Source: Nitrospira sp.
Lineage (GTDB): Bacteria; Nitrospirota; Nitrospiria; Nitrospirales; Nitrospiraceae
Direction: 5' to 3'
Length of the DNA stretch: 64,000 bases
Assembly: GCA_009594865.1 (NCBI GenBank)
Contig: VOPT01000003.1
Coordinates: 95,022-159,021 of the forward strand
Shown: piece after piece, positions 50,299 to 59,430 of the stretch
How positions within the stretch are numbered: position 1 is the stretch's first letter
How the letters are laid out: each line of letters begins with the position of its first letter
The notes under the pieces: model-generated
Databases searched by the model: none
Told to the model about the DNA's origin: nothing
Seen by the model: only the letters and a program-made list of their open reading frames with translations
Translations under genes and position numbers: made by a program

Positions 50299-52050
50299 GT
50301 GGCTCAGGGTGTGGTGCAAGATATGGTGGCCGAAGCGTTGGCCGGGTCGCTTCGATTGGCGCAACAACGCGGGATTCTCAAGATCGAGCAGATGCCGGTT
50401 ATTAACCTCGAGGCGCCAAAGCGGCCCGAGTGGGGAGATGTGTCCTGCACGGTGGCCATGTCCTTGTCTGCCTCCGAGCGGCGGCCTCCCTTCGAAATTG
50501 CTCAAATTATTGCAGATCACATTCAGGATCGAGAGGCGCTGTTCGCTCGGGTCGATATTGTGCGGCCGGGGTTTCTCAATCTCACGCTCAAACCTGAGCT
50601 CTGGATGGAAGTGCTGCGGCATATTGAAACACAGCAGGCAGAGTATGGTCACAGCCGGCTGGGACAGGGACGGCGGGTGCTGGTTGAATATGTGAGCGCC
50701 AATCCGACTGGCCCCTTGCACGTCGGCCATGGACGTGGAGCCGCCGTAGGGCAGGCGCTCGTCCGCCTTCTCCGCGCCACAGGACACGAGGTCGTCAGCG
50801 AATATTATATCAACGATGCGGGCCGTCAGATGAAATTGCTCGGGGTGTCGGTCCTCGCGCGCTATCTGGAGTCGTGCGGGCAGACCGTCCCGTTTCCGGA
50901 GGACGGGTATCAAGGCGAGTATATTCGTGCAGTCGCTGCGCGTGTAAAGGTGGAGCACGGGGTGGCGTTGCTCTCGCTTCCTTCCAGTGATGCAGAGCAG
51001 CGAAGTAAGGAGTTCGCCTATCGGGAACTTCTCGAGTTGATTCGGCAGGATTTAGACACCTTCGGGATTACATTCGAGTCCTGGTTCAGCGAAGCCTCGT
51101 TGTTGTCCTCCGGTGCGGTCGAGCAGGTCTTGAACGAGTTGAGAGATCGGGACCTTCTCTTCGATCAGGATGGCGCGCAATGGTTTCGTTCATCAGCCTA
51201 TGGTGATGAAAAAGATCGGGTTGTGCGCAAGCAGGAGGGGGAGTACACCTATCTGGCTTCGGACATTGCCTATCATCGGGACAAGCTGCGGCGTGGGTTT
51301 GATCTGCTGGTAGATGTCTGGGGGGCCGACCATCATGGCTATATCCCGCGGATGCAAGCAGTCGTGCAGGCCTACGGCTATCCAAAAGAGCGTTTGCGTG
51401 TCGTGCTGGTGCAGATGGTCAATCTTCTCCGAGGCGGCCGAAAAGTTGAAATGTCCAAGCGGGCCGGAGAATTTATCACCCTCCGAGAAGTTATGGATGA
51501 AGTCGGGGCGGACGCGGCCAAATTCTTCTTTCTTATGCGCGATTCCAGTACGCATTTGGATTTCGATCTGGAACTGGCCAAGCAGCAGTCTCAGGAGAAT
51601 CCCGTCTACTACGTGCAGTATGCGCATGCGCGGATCAGCAGTCTGCTGCGCGTGGCAGCATCGCGAGGCATTGATTGTCCGCTTCCGAGCCAAGCCGACC
51701 TCAACCTGCTGGCCGATCCCGATGAACTTGCGATCATTCGAAAGCTTTCGGTATTTCCCGTGGTATTAGAGGCGAGCACGGTGGAACTGGAGCCGCATCG
51801 GATGGCCTACTATCTTCGTGAGCTGGCAGGTCTCGTGCATCCCTTCTACAACAAACATCGGATTTTGCCTCCGATAACCGACCTCGAAACTACTCCGGCG
51901 GCTCAAACCGAGCCGTCCTCTACCGTTCGGCTACCCGAGGCAGTGTCGCCCGGTCTCACAGGGGCCCGCCTGGCTCTCATGTGGTCGGTGCAACAGGTCG
52001 TCCGCAACGGGTTAACGGTGCTGGGTGTCTCGGCCCCAGAGCAGATGTAG
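50299..52050 (+). CDS. argS: arginyl-tRNA synthetase
   Basis: 583 residues from a GTG. The class I motif H-V-G-H lies in N-P-T-G-P-L-H-V-G-H-G-R-G, and the KMSKS counterpart reads E-M-S-K-R-A-G. The N-terminal Arg-tRNA additional domain (~1-100) and C-terminal DALR anticodon-binding domain (Q-Y-A-H-A-R-I near 435, H-P-F-Y-N at 514) are both present. The length is typical. An essential enzyme charging tRNA-Arg. No unusual feature. Confidence 0.97.
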   Translation: MAQGVVQDMVAEALAGSLRLAQQRGILKIEQMPVINLEAPKRPEWGDVSCTVAMSLSASERRPPFEIAQIIADHIQDREALFARVDIVRPGFLNLTLKPELWMEVLRHIETQQAEYGHSRLGQGRRVLVEYVSANPTGPLHVGHGRGAAVGQALVRLLRATGHEVVSEYYINDAGRQMKLLGVSVLARYLESCGQTVPFPEDGYQGEYIRAVAARVKVEHGVALLSLPSSDAEQRSKEFAYRELLELIRQDLDTFGITFESWFSEASLLSSGAVEQVLNELRDRDLLFDQDGAQWFRSSAYGDEKDRVVRKQEGEYTYLASDIAYHRDKLRRGFDLLVDVWGADHHGYIPRMQAVVQAYGYPKERLRVVLVQMVNLLRGGRKVEMSKRAGEFITLREVMDEVGADAAKFFFLMRDSSTHLDFDLELAKQQSQENPVYYVQYAHARISSLLRVAASRGIDCPLPSQADLNLLADPDELAIIRKLSVFPVVLEASTVELEPHRMAYYLRELAGLVHPFYNKHRILPPITDLETTPAAQTEPSSTVRLPEAVSPGLTGARLALMWSVQQVVRNGLTVLGVSAPEQM

Positions 52051-52063
52051 GACTGCCAATCGG

Positions 52064-53221
52064 ATGCTATCGTTTCGTATCACCCATGAAGAAGCGGGAG
52101 GGCAAGCCCGGGTCGGCGTGCTTACCACCGGACGCAGCGAAGTGGCGACGCCCGCTTTCATGCCGGTCGGTTCACTGGGCAATGTGCGTAGTGTCGATGG
52201 TGAAGAACTCCTGAAGATGGGCTATGGGCTGATCCTGAATAATGCCTACCATCTGTACTTGCGTCCCGGTCACAAAGTCGTGGAGGAGTTAGGGGGCGTT
52301 CATGGCTTCACGGCCTGGCCGGGTGCCATTCTTACCGACAGCGGCGGCTTTCAAGTGTTCAGCTTGGCAAAGTTTTGCAAGGTGACGGATGAGGGCGTGG
52401 TCTTTCAATCTCATATCGACGGATCGTCCCGATTCATCAGCCCCGAAACATCGATCGAAATTCAGGAAGCGTTGGGTGCGGACATCATCATGGCATTCGA
52501 CCATGTCGTCGCGCTGCCGTCCTCGCTCGATCAGGTGCGCGCCGCCGCTAAGCGGACCTCCCTGTGGGCACGCCGTTGTGTCGAGGCCAAACGTCGTACT
52601 GATCAATCCTTGTTCGGGATCGTGCAGGGCGGATTGGATCAGGACTTGCGGGTGGAGTCGGCCCGCGATCTGGTGTCGGTAGGGTTTGACGGATATGCCA
52701 TCGGCGGCTTGTCGGTTGGCGAGGACAAGGCCGACATGTATGCCATGTTGGATGTCACGGTCCCGGAGTTGCCGTCGGCCAAGCCGCGTTATTTGATGGG
52801 TGTGGGCATGCCCGAGGATTTGGTGGAAGGCGTCGCGCGCGGGATCGATATGTTCGATTGTGTGGTCCCGTCTCGCCATGGCCGAACCGGATGGCTATTC
52901 ACCTCCTTCGGACGTGTCGTGATCAAGCAGGCTCGGTATGCGAGGGATGAACAGCCCATCGATCCGGCCTGTCGGTGTCCAGTGTGTACCCGATATACGC
53001 GGGCCTATCTCCATCACTTGTTCGGGGTCAAAGAGATGTTGGGCGCCCGCCTCAATACGATTCACAATTTATGGTTTTTTGCGAAGTTGATGGAAGAGAT
53101 CAGGAGCGCCGTGCGGAACGGCACCTTTCAGGAGTTTCGCCGCGAGTTTCACCGGACCTATGTCGTGGACCGGCCGGGCGGCGACGGGCGGTCGGACATA
53201 GACAATACGAACATGTCGTAA
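52064..53221 (+). CDS. tgt: queuine tRNA-ribosyltransferase
   Basis: About 385 residues from ATG 52064; the frame upstream overlaps argS. The protein shows L-T-D-S-G-G-F-Q-V-F (catalytic aspartate region), G-G-L-S-V-G-E, the zinc site C-R-C-P-V-C-T-R-Y and H-L-F-G-V-K-E-M-L-G-A-R. TGT exchanges guanine-34 for preQ1 in tRNAs with GUN anticodons. It begins the tgt-yajC-secD-secF order that is conserved across bacteria. Confidence 0.97.
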   Translation: MLSFRITHEEAGGQARVGVLTTGRSEVATPAFMPVGSLGNVRSVDGEELLKMGYGLILNNAYHLYLRPGHKVVEELGGVHGFTAWPGAILTDSGGFQVFSLAKFCKVTDEGVVFQSHIDGSSRFISPETSIEIQEALGADIIMAFDHVVALPSSLDQVRAAAKRTSLWARRCVEAKRRTDQSLFGIVQGGLDQDLRVESARDLVSVGFDGYAIGGLSVGEDKADMYAMLDVTVPELPSAKPRYLMGVGMPEDLVEGVARGIDMFDCVVPSRHGRTGWLFTSFGRVVIKQARYARDEQPIDPACRCPVCTRYTRAYLHHLFGVKEMLGARLNTIHNLWFFAKLMEEIRSAVRNGTFQEFRREFHRTYVVDRPGGDGRSDIDNTNMS

Positions 53222-53241
53222 GGCGACAAGCAGGGGGCTGT

Positions 53242-53562
53242 ATGTGGGATTCAGTGGCATGGGCGCAGGGAACGTCGGGAAGTGGAGGCGCGGGGGGAGG
53301 CCTGTTATCGCTGGTCCCATTCGTCCTGATCTTCGTCATTTTTTATTTTATGCTGATTCTTCCGCAACAAAAACGCCAGAAGCAGGCGAAGGCCATGCTG
53401 GAAACCTTGAAGAAGGGCGACAAGGTGGTGACCGCCTCAGGCATTTGGGGCACCATCACGAACTTGGGAAAAGAGACGGTGACGCTTCAAATTGCTGACA
53501 CGACCAAAATCAAAATCCAGAAAGAGCACATTGCTCGGCTGCGCGGCGAAGAGGAAGACTGA
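53242..53562 (+). CDS. yajC: preprotein translocase accessory subunit YajC
   Basis: 106 residues from ATG 53242. A Gly-rich start (S-G-S-G-G-A-G-G-G) leads to one membrane helix, then P-Q-Q-K-R-Q-K-Q and K-K-G-D-K-V-V-T-A-S-G-I-W-G-T-I, the YajC pattern. It forms the SecDF-YajC complex with the next two genes. Twenty bases after tgt. Confidence 0.95.
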   Translation: MWDSVAWAQGTSGSGGAGGGLLSLVPFVLIFVIFYFMLILPQQKRQKQAKAMLETLKKGDKVVTASGIWGTITNLGKETVTLQIADTTKIKIQKEHIARLRGEEED

Positions 53563-53597
53563 CGCATGCGACGGAGACGGGAAGGATTGGCGCACGT

Positions 53598-55247
53598 ATG
53601 AAAAAAGTCGGCGGACGGTTGTTAGCTTTAGTGACGATGGTGGTCGCTTCGATCATCTTTTTCTTGCCCTCCTACCAACCCCTGTACAAGGAACTGCCGC
53701 GGTGGGTCCGCGAGGTGTTGCCGGACAAGGGGATTACCCTTGGGTTGGACTTACAAGGCGGCATTCACCTGGTGTTGGAGGTGGAGGAAGACCGAGCGGT
53801 GGAGATCGCGGTGGAACGGACGGCAGCGGGACTGCAAGACCTGCTCGTCGAAAAGAAAATTCCGGCTGAATCGGTTAAGCGGACGGGGCCTTCCCAAATC
53901 ACCATCGGATTTCAAAATGCCGAATTGAAGGCCCAGGTGCAAAAGCTTTTGGATGATTTTCCTACGTATGTGGAGAACGAGGGCTCTGGCTCCGGGAACA
54001 AAGTGGTGTGGGAATTGCGCGAGGCCGAGATTAAGCGCATCAAAGATTCCGCCATCAATCAGGCGCTGGAAACAATTCGTAATCGCATCGATCAGTTTGG
54101 TGTGGCGGAGCCGTTGATTCAGCGGCAGGGGTTGAAGCAAGTCGTCGTGCAGCTGCCGGGCATCAAAGACGCCAAATTGGCAAAGGACCTTATCAAGCAA
54201 ACCGCGCTGCTCGAATTCAAACTGCTGGACGATGACAATCAACTCAAGTTGGATTTGCCGGGTCGGATTCAAAAGGGGAAGGAACGTGAAGAGGCGTTGC
54301 TGAAGCAGGTTGAGGGAAAAGTTCCGGAAGGCGATCAGATTCTGTTTGAGCGGATCGTCGAAAAGGAAAGCGGACAGGAATGGCTGGCTCCGTATCTGGT
54401 GAAGAAGCGGGTCATGTTGGCCGGCGATGTGCTCAGCGATGCCCGGGTTTCTATCGGCCAGTTCAATGAGCCCTATGTGTCGGTGACCTTCGATGCGAAG
54501 GGGGCGCGAGAGTTCGATCGGATCACGGGAGAAAACGTCAAGAAACGCATGGCGATCGTGCTCGACAACACGATCTATTCGGCCCCGGTCATTCAGGAGC
54601 GCATCAGCGGGGGAAGAGCCCAAATTACTGGAACGTTCTCGATGGAAGAGGCCAACAACCTGTCCATCGTGCTTCGGGCGGGCGCACTGCCCGCTCCGCT
54701 CAAGATCATTCAGGATCTGACCGTCGGTCCTTCGCTTGGACAGGACTCGATTGAGAAGGGAATCAAGGCGACTCTGTTTGCGGGGCTTCTCGTCATCGTG
54801 TTCATGGCCATCTATTACCGATTGTCCGGCGTGATCGCGAATTTTGCGTTGATGCTGAACCTCATTTGTTTGATCGGGTCGCTGGCCGCGTTGAATGCGA
54901 CGCTGACCTTGCCCGGGATCGCGGGGATTATTTTGACGATCGGTATGGGCGTCGATTCCAACGTCTTGATCTTCGAGCGCATCCGTGAAGAGTTGCGGCA
55001 AGGGAAGGCAGTCCGGGTAGCCATTGATGCCGGATACGATAAAGCCCTCTTGACCATCGTCGACTCGCACGTCACCACATTGATCACTGGGTTTGCGCTG
55101 TTTTTGTTCGGCACCGGGCCGATCAAAGGTTTTGCCGTGACGTTGTGCCTTGGGATCGCGATCAATCTGTTCACCGCGTTGGTCGGCACCAAGGTCATCT
55201 TCGATCTCTTTAATCAGCGCAAGAAAATTGAGCAGCTCAGCATTTAG
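53598..55247 (+). CDS. secD: protein translocase subunit SecD
   Basis: 549 residues. One N-terminal helix, then G-L-D-L-Q-G-G-I-H-L-V-L near residue 51, a periplasmic domain with two ferredoxin-like parts (~60-370), and five C-terminal helices with G-M-G-V-D-S-N-V-L-I-F-E-R-I (~450), which carries the proton-relay aspartate. SecD uses the proton gradient to help pull exported proteins. Paired with secF 12 bases downstream. Confidence 0.97.
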   Translation: MKKVGGRLLALVTMVVASIIFFLPSYQPLYKELPRWVREVLPDKGITLGLDLQGGIHLVLEVEEDRAVEIAVERTAAGLQDLLVEKKIPAESVKRTGPSQITIGFQNAELKAQVQKLLDDFPTYVENEGSGSGNKVVWELREAEIKRIKDSAINQALETIRNRIDQFGVAEPLIQRQGLKQVVVQLPGIKDAKLAKDLIKQTALLEFKLLDDDNQLKLDLPGRIQKGKEREEALLKQVEGKVPEGDQILFERIVEKESGQEWLAPYLVKKRVMLAGDVLSDARVSIGQFNEPYVSVTFDAKGAREFDRITGENVKKRMAIVLDNTIYSAPVIQERISGGRAQITGTFSMEEANNLSIVLRAGALPAPLKIIQDLTVGPSLGQDSIEKGIKATLFAGLLVIVFMAIYYRLSGVIANFALMLNLICLIGSLAALNATLTLPGIAGIILTIGMGVDSNVLIFERIREELRQGKAVRVAIDAGYDKALLTIVDSHVTTLITGFALFLFGTGPIKGFAVTLCLGIAINLFTALVGTKVIFDLFNQRKKIEQLSI

Positions 55248-55259
55248 GAAGGAGCCGGT

Positions 55260-56177
55260 ATGTTCGAGATTTTGGGAAAGACGAATATCGATTTTATGGG
55301 GAAGCGCACGATCTCGTTTGCGCTGTCCGGCATCCTGGCCTTCCTGGGTCTTATCGCCGTGCTTCAAATCGCGCGCGGGGCGGCCAATCTGGGAATCGAT
55401 TTTGCGGGTGGCACGGCGGTCCAACTCAAATTCGACCAGTCGATCCGAATCGACGAAGCCAGGCGGGCGTTGGAATCGAACGGTCTGGGATCGGCCGAGT
55501 TGCAGGAGTTCACGCAGGACAATAAGTTGCTCATTCGCGTGAAAGCCTCGACGACCATTGAGGAGAAGGTGGCGGAACGGGTCATGGCGGTGTTCAGTAA
55601 GGAATTTCCCGGGAACAAGTTCGTGGTGGATTCCAGCATGGAAATCGGCCCGACGATTGGAAAAAAACTCCAGGAAGATGCGATGATTGCGGTGTTGATC
55701 TCGTTCGTCGGGATCGTGCTCTACATTGCCGTCCGGTTTGAGTTGCGATTCGGCGTGGCAGCGGCGCTGGCGACATTCCACGATGTTCTGGCAGTGCTGG
55801 GTGTCTTTTACATGTTCGACAAGGAAATCACGTTGTTGGTGGTCACGGCCCTCTTGACGCTGGCCGGGTATTCCTTGACCGATACCGTGGTCGTCTTCGA
55901 TCGCATTCGCGAGAATCTTCGCACGCGTCGGCGTGAAGACGAAGAAACGATCATCAATCAAGCCATCAATCAGGTCCTGAGTCGCACCATCGTCACCAGC
56001 TTGACCGTGGTGATCGTGCTCATTCCCCTGGTGCTGGCCGGCGCCGAGGTCTTGCACGATTTTTCGCTGGCCTTACTCGGGGGCGTCATGTTCGGTACCT
56101 ATTCGTCCATTTTCGTGGCCAGCCCGCTGCTGCTGCTGTGGCCCGGCAGCCCGGGGAGCCTCCTCAAGCGTCGCTAG
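55260..56177 (+). CDS. secF: protein translocase subunit SecF
   Basis: 305 residues: G-I-D-F-A-G-G-T-A-V-Q near residue 43, and Y-S-L-T-D-T-V-V-V-F-D-R-I-R-E-N near 203, the SecF signatures, among six membrane helices. It has GGAAGGAG before the ATG. An imperfect hairpin begins at its stop codon. Confidence 0.97.
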   Translation: MFEILGKTNIDFMGKRTISFALSGILAFLGLIAVLQIARGAANLGIDFAGGTAVQLKFDQSIRIDEARRALESNGLGSAELQEFTQDNKLLIRVKASTTIEEKVAERVMAVFSKEFPGNKFVVDSSMEIGPTIGKKLQEDAMIAVLISFVGIVLYIAVRFELRFGVAAALATFHDVLAVLGVFYMFDKEITLLVVTALLTLAGYSLTDTVVVFDRIRENLRTRRREDEETIINQAINQVLSRTIVTSLTVVIVLIPLVLAGAEVLHDFSLALLGGVMFGTYSSIFVASPLLLLWPGSPGSLLKRR

Positions 56178-56203
56178 GCCTTGGCTCCTTGGAGCCAGGC
56201 CTA
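56175..56203 (+). terminator. hairpin after secF
   Basis: TAGGCC-T-TGGCTCC, loop TT, GGAGCCA-GGCCTA with one bulged base. There is no poly-T tail, so termination would need Rho or be weak. The kinase gene begins 50 bases further. Confidence 0.5.
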
Positions 56204-56253
56204 GGGCCCCACCTCCTGTTGCGACAGGGCCATTAGTCGGGGTATCCGCACGC

Positions 56254-59200
56254 ATGCTGTTCTGGAGCCGGTCACACAGCCTCCAGCGGAAAATCATCAC
56301 AGCCATTGTGATGGTCGGTCTCCTGCCGTTAGGTCTTTCCCTTGTTCTGACCTATCTCGAAGAGCGCCGGGCTTTGCGCGAGACCATCGGGGCCAACTTC
56401 AAAGAAGTGGCCGTCGAGGCCGCCCGGCGGATCGAGATGCAGGTCACGCGCGGGATGAACGAAGCGCAGCAACTCGCCGCCACACCCTTTCTTCGCACCT
56501 CGGTTACCGAATCCAACCGCACCTATCTGGACAAGGACGAAAAGACCGTCCAGTCCATGATCAAAGCCTGGCAGCAGCGGTGGCGGCAGCGGGACAAGCA
56601 AAGCGAGTTTCCGCTGTTCATCAACCGCATTGTGACCAATTATTTGATCCGATGGCACGATATCCGAAAAGCGGACTATGTGGGCATTTTCGTGACCGAC
56701 AATCGCGGCGCGCTCGTGGTCAGTTCCATTCCGCAGGTTGAATACTACTATGGCAAGACGGCCTGGTGGCAGGCGTTCATGAAGCGAGGAATGGGGAAGG
56801 TGTTTGTCAGTGATATCTTCTTCGACCCTGCTTTCGGCACGCATGTGGTCAATGTGTCGGCGCCGATCGTCGATGATGAACAACATACGACGATCGGCGC
56901 AGTGACGGTCCTCTTGCGTCGAGATACGCTATTTCACTCCGTCTCTGAGGCCACGGTGGGCCAGACCGGGCATGCCATGTTGTTCAGTTCGGACGGCGCA
57001 CCGGTGATCTGTCCGATCCTGTCTCCCGAAGAACATGTGGTCAGACCCGAGTTGATCGGGGCGATCAACTCGAATGCCGCGGGATGGACGACCGCGGAGA
57101 ATGATTCACATGGCGGGAAAAATTCCATCGTCGGGTATGCACCTGTTCGCTTGGGCGCTGATCTCACGCCGGAAAGTCTGGGCGGCAAACGATGGGTGAC
57201 GTTTGTGCGGCAGGATCCCGCTGAATCCTACGCGCCGCTCTCGAGGCTCGTGGGGCAGGTGACCGTGTACGGGCTCGGAGTGTTTGCCGTATTAGTCCTC
57301 ACCGGCCTGACGGTCGCTCGGCGAATCGCGCGTCCCATCGGCTTGTTGCACGAGGGAGTGCAGAAAATCGGGAGCGGCCGCTTGGACCAGCAGTTAGATC
57401 TCAAGACCGGTGATGAAATCGAACAACTCGCCGATGCATTCAATAAAATGGCGGCGAACCTACGCGTGTCGTTCGAGCAGATCGAGCACCGCATGGAAGA
57501 TGTGCGTCGGCTGGAGGCGCGGTATCGCGATCTCATCGAGCATTCTCCGGAAATGATCTATCAGCTGAACAAGGCCGGGCAATTCGTGCATGTGAATAAG
57601 ACCGGGTTGGACAAGCTTGGATATACGCTGGAAGAGATGTTCCAGATGCACCTCTGGGACCTGGTTCCCAAAGGGCGCGAGGCCGAGGTGTTGGCCTATC
57701 TGGAGCGCCTCGTCTCGCAGGGGCGCAGTACCATTGAGACGGTATTTGTGGCGGCAGACGGGCGTCCGATCGACGTGGAGATCCATTCAACGGCGTTGTT
57801 CGAGATCGGCGGAGGACTCGTCCACTCCCGCGCTTTCGTCCGCGATGTCACGGAACGCCGACTGCTGGAAGAGCAAATTCATCGCTATACCACGCGACTC
57901 GAGCAGGCCGTCAATGAGCGGACCCAGCAGCTGGTGGCTTCACAAGAGCGGTATAAGGCGCTCTTCGACCTCGTGGCCGATTCTGTCTTTATGGTGGGTG
58001 AAGACGGGGTGATCGTGGCCGTCAACAAGCGTGAAGAGCAGGCGCTGGGTTATTCCGAGCAACAAGTGATGGGACACAGCATTCTCGACGTGATTCTGCC
58101 GGCGCATCACGAGGAGATGCGCTCGCTCTTGGCGAAGATCCACTCCGGCGAACGTCAGGTGCCCACCCAGGAAATCACGGTTCGTGATGCCGGCGGTAAG
58201 GAAACGCCGGTGGAGATGGATCTGATCTTGGCGCGCGGCAGCGATCACACGTGGGTGATGGTGCAGCTTCGCGACATCACGGATCGAAAGCGTCTTGAGC
58301 GGCAGATGCACACCTACCAACAGGAGCTGGAAGCCAAGGTCAGCGAGCGCACGCGCGAGATCGAGGAGACCAAGCAGTATCTTGAGAACCTGCTGGAAAA
58401 CGCCAACGACGTCATTTATACCCTCGATAGCGAGCAGTGTTTTACCTATGTCAACAGCAAGGTGTTGGCCTGGGGCTATGCCAAGGAAGATTTGCTGGGG
58501 CGGCCCTATTTGGGATTGTTGTCGAAACGGCATCGGGGGCGCCGGCTCAAATCGACGTTGGACATCGGCGTAAAGCAGGTCTATGAGGTCGAGGTGCTGA
58601 CGAAATCCGGCGAGCCCCGTTCCGTCATGGTGAGTGTGTCGCCGCTGCATGGCGTCGACGGCGAGATTCTGGGAGTGCTGGGTATCGCTCGCGACATGAC
58701 GGACACGAAGAAGCTTGAACAACAAATCAGAAACTCTGAGAAGTTGGCATCAGTGGGCAAGTTGGCGGCGGGGGTCGCCCATGAGATCAACAACCCCTTG
58801 GGTGGTATTCTGAACTGTCTCTACAACATGCGTAAGGGCACGCTTTCCCCATCTCGCCAGGAAGAATATCTCGCGTCGATGGAAGACGGATTGCGTCGGG
58901 TGCAGCGGATCGTCCGGCAGCTCCTCGACTTTTCCCAGCAGCACAATCCGGAGCTGGCGCTGGCGGATATCAATTATGTCGTCAATCGCGTGTTGTTGTT
59001 AACCGACCACCTGTTCGTTCCTCATCGGGTGCGGCTGGAGACGGACTTAGCCGTCGACATGCCGGAAATCATGATCGATCGGCATATGATGGAACAGGTG
59101 CTGATGAATCTTGTGTTGAACGCCATTCAGGCGATGCGAAACGGCGGGGTCCTGACCATCCGCACGACCGTCAAAGAGGCTCATTGTCTGGTGCGCGTGC

Positions 59201-59430
59201 AGGATTCCGGGTGCGGCATTTCTTCGTCTGTGCTGCCGCGCATTTTTGACCCGTTTTTCACCACCAAAAACGAAGGTGAAGGAACCGGGCTCGGATTGTC
59301 GGTGAGTTTAGGCATCGTCGAGCGGCACGGTGGACGGATTGTGGTAGAGAGTGAAGTCGGAAAAGGTACAACCTTTACGGTGTCGATTCCGCTCTCGACC
59401 GAACGCTATGCCATTGGGAGGTTTTCGTGA
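56254..59430 (+). CDS. sensor histidine kinase, dCache-HAMP-PAS-PAS-PAS
   Basis: 1058 residues. Two membrane helices (~14-32 and ~330-352) flank a periplasmic Cache-like sensor. HAMP follows (~353-405), then three PAS domains (~425-545, ~570-690, ~705-830), each ended by a coiled coil. The DHp box is V-A-H-E-I-N-N-P-L-G-G (~849), and the ATPase has the N, G1 and G2 motifs (N-L-V-L-N-A-I-Q-A, D-S-G-C-G-I-S, G-T-G-L-G-L-S). The overlap with the response-regulator gene (GTGA) shows they form one pair. The ligand is unknown; the Cache domain implies a small extracellular molecule. Confidence 0.93.
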   Translation: MLFWSRSHSLQRKIITAIVMVGLLPLGLSLVLTYLEERRALRETIGANFKEVAVEAARRIEMQVTRGMNEAQQLAATPFLRTSVTESNRTYLDKDEKTVQSMIKAWQQRWRQRDKQSEFPLFINRIVTNYLIRWHDIRKADYVGIFVTDNRGALVVSSIPQVEYYYGKTAWWQAFMKRGMGKVFVSDIFFDPAFGTHVVNVSAPIVDDEQHTTIGAVTVLLRRDTLFHSVSEATVGQTGHAMLFSSDGAPVICPILSPEEHVVRPELIGAINSNAAGWTTAENDSHGGKNSIVGYAPVRLGADLTPESLGGKRWVTFVRQDPAESYAPLSRLVGQVTVYGLGVFAVLVLTGLTVARRIARPIGLLHEGVQKIGSGRLDQQLDLKTGDEIEQLADAFNKMAANLRVSFEQIEHRMEDVRRLEARYRDLIEHSPEMIYQLNKAGQFVHVNKTGLDKLGYTLEEMFQMHLWDLVPKGREAEVLAYLERLVSQGRSTIETVFVAADGRPIDVEIHSTALFEIGGGLVHSRAFVRDVTERRLLEEQIHRYTTRLEQAVNERTQQLVASQERYKALFDLVADSVFMVGEDGVIVAVNKREEQALGYSEQQVMGHSILDVILPAHHEEMRSLLAKIHSGERQVPTQEITVRDAGGKETPVEMDLILARGSDHTWVMVQLRDITDRKRLERQMHTYQQELEAKVSERTREIEETKQYLENLLENANDVIYTLDSEQCFTYVNSKVLAWGYAKEDLLGRPYLGLLSKRHRGRRLKSTLDIGVKQVYEVEVLTKSGEPRSVMVSVSPLHGVDGEILGVLGIARDMTDTKKLEQQIRNSEKLASVGKLAAGVAHEINNPLGGILNCLYNMRKGTLSPSRQEEYLASMEDGLRRVQRIVRQLLDFSQQHNPELALADINYVVNRVLLLTDHLFVPHRVRLETDLAVDMPEIMIDRHMMEQVLMNLVLNAIQAMRNGGVLTIRTTVKEAHCLVRVQDSGCGISSSVLPRIFDPFFTTKNEGEGTGLGLSVSLGIVERHGGRIVVESEVGKGTTFTVSIPLSTERYAIGRFS

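Noticed and set aside
53751..56057. 768-codon open frame opposite secD-secF
   Set aside because: It lies wholly antisense to two well-matched Sec genes, its translation is rich in H, Q, R and D without a domain, and GC-rich codon use on the real strand keeps the opposite frame open.
57940..58725. 261-codon frame opposite the histidine kinase
   Set aside because: Antisense to PAS domains that are clearly coding on the plus strand.
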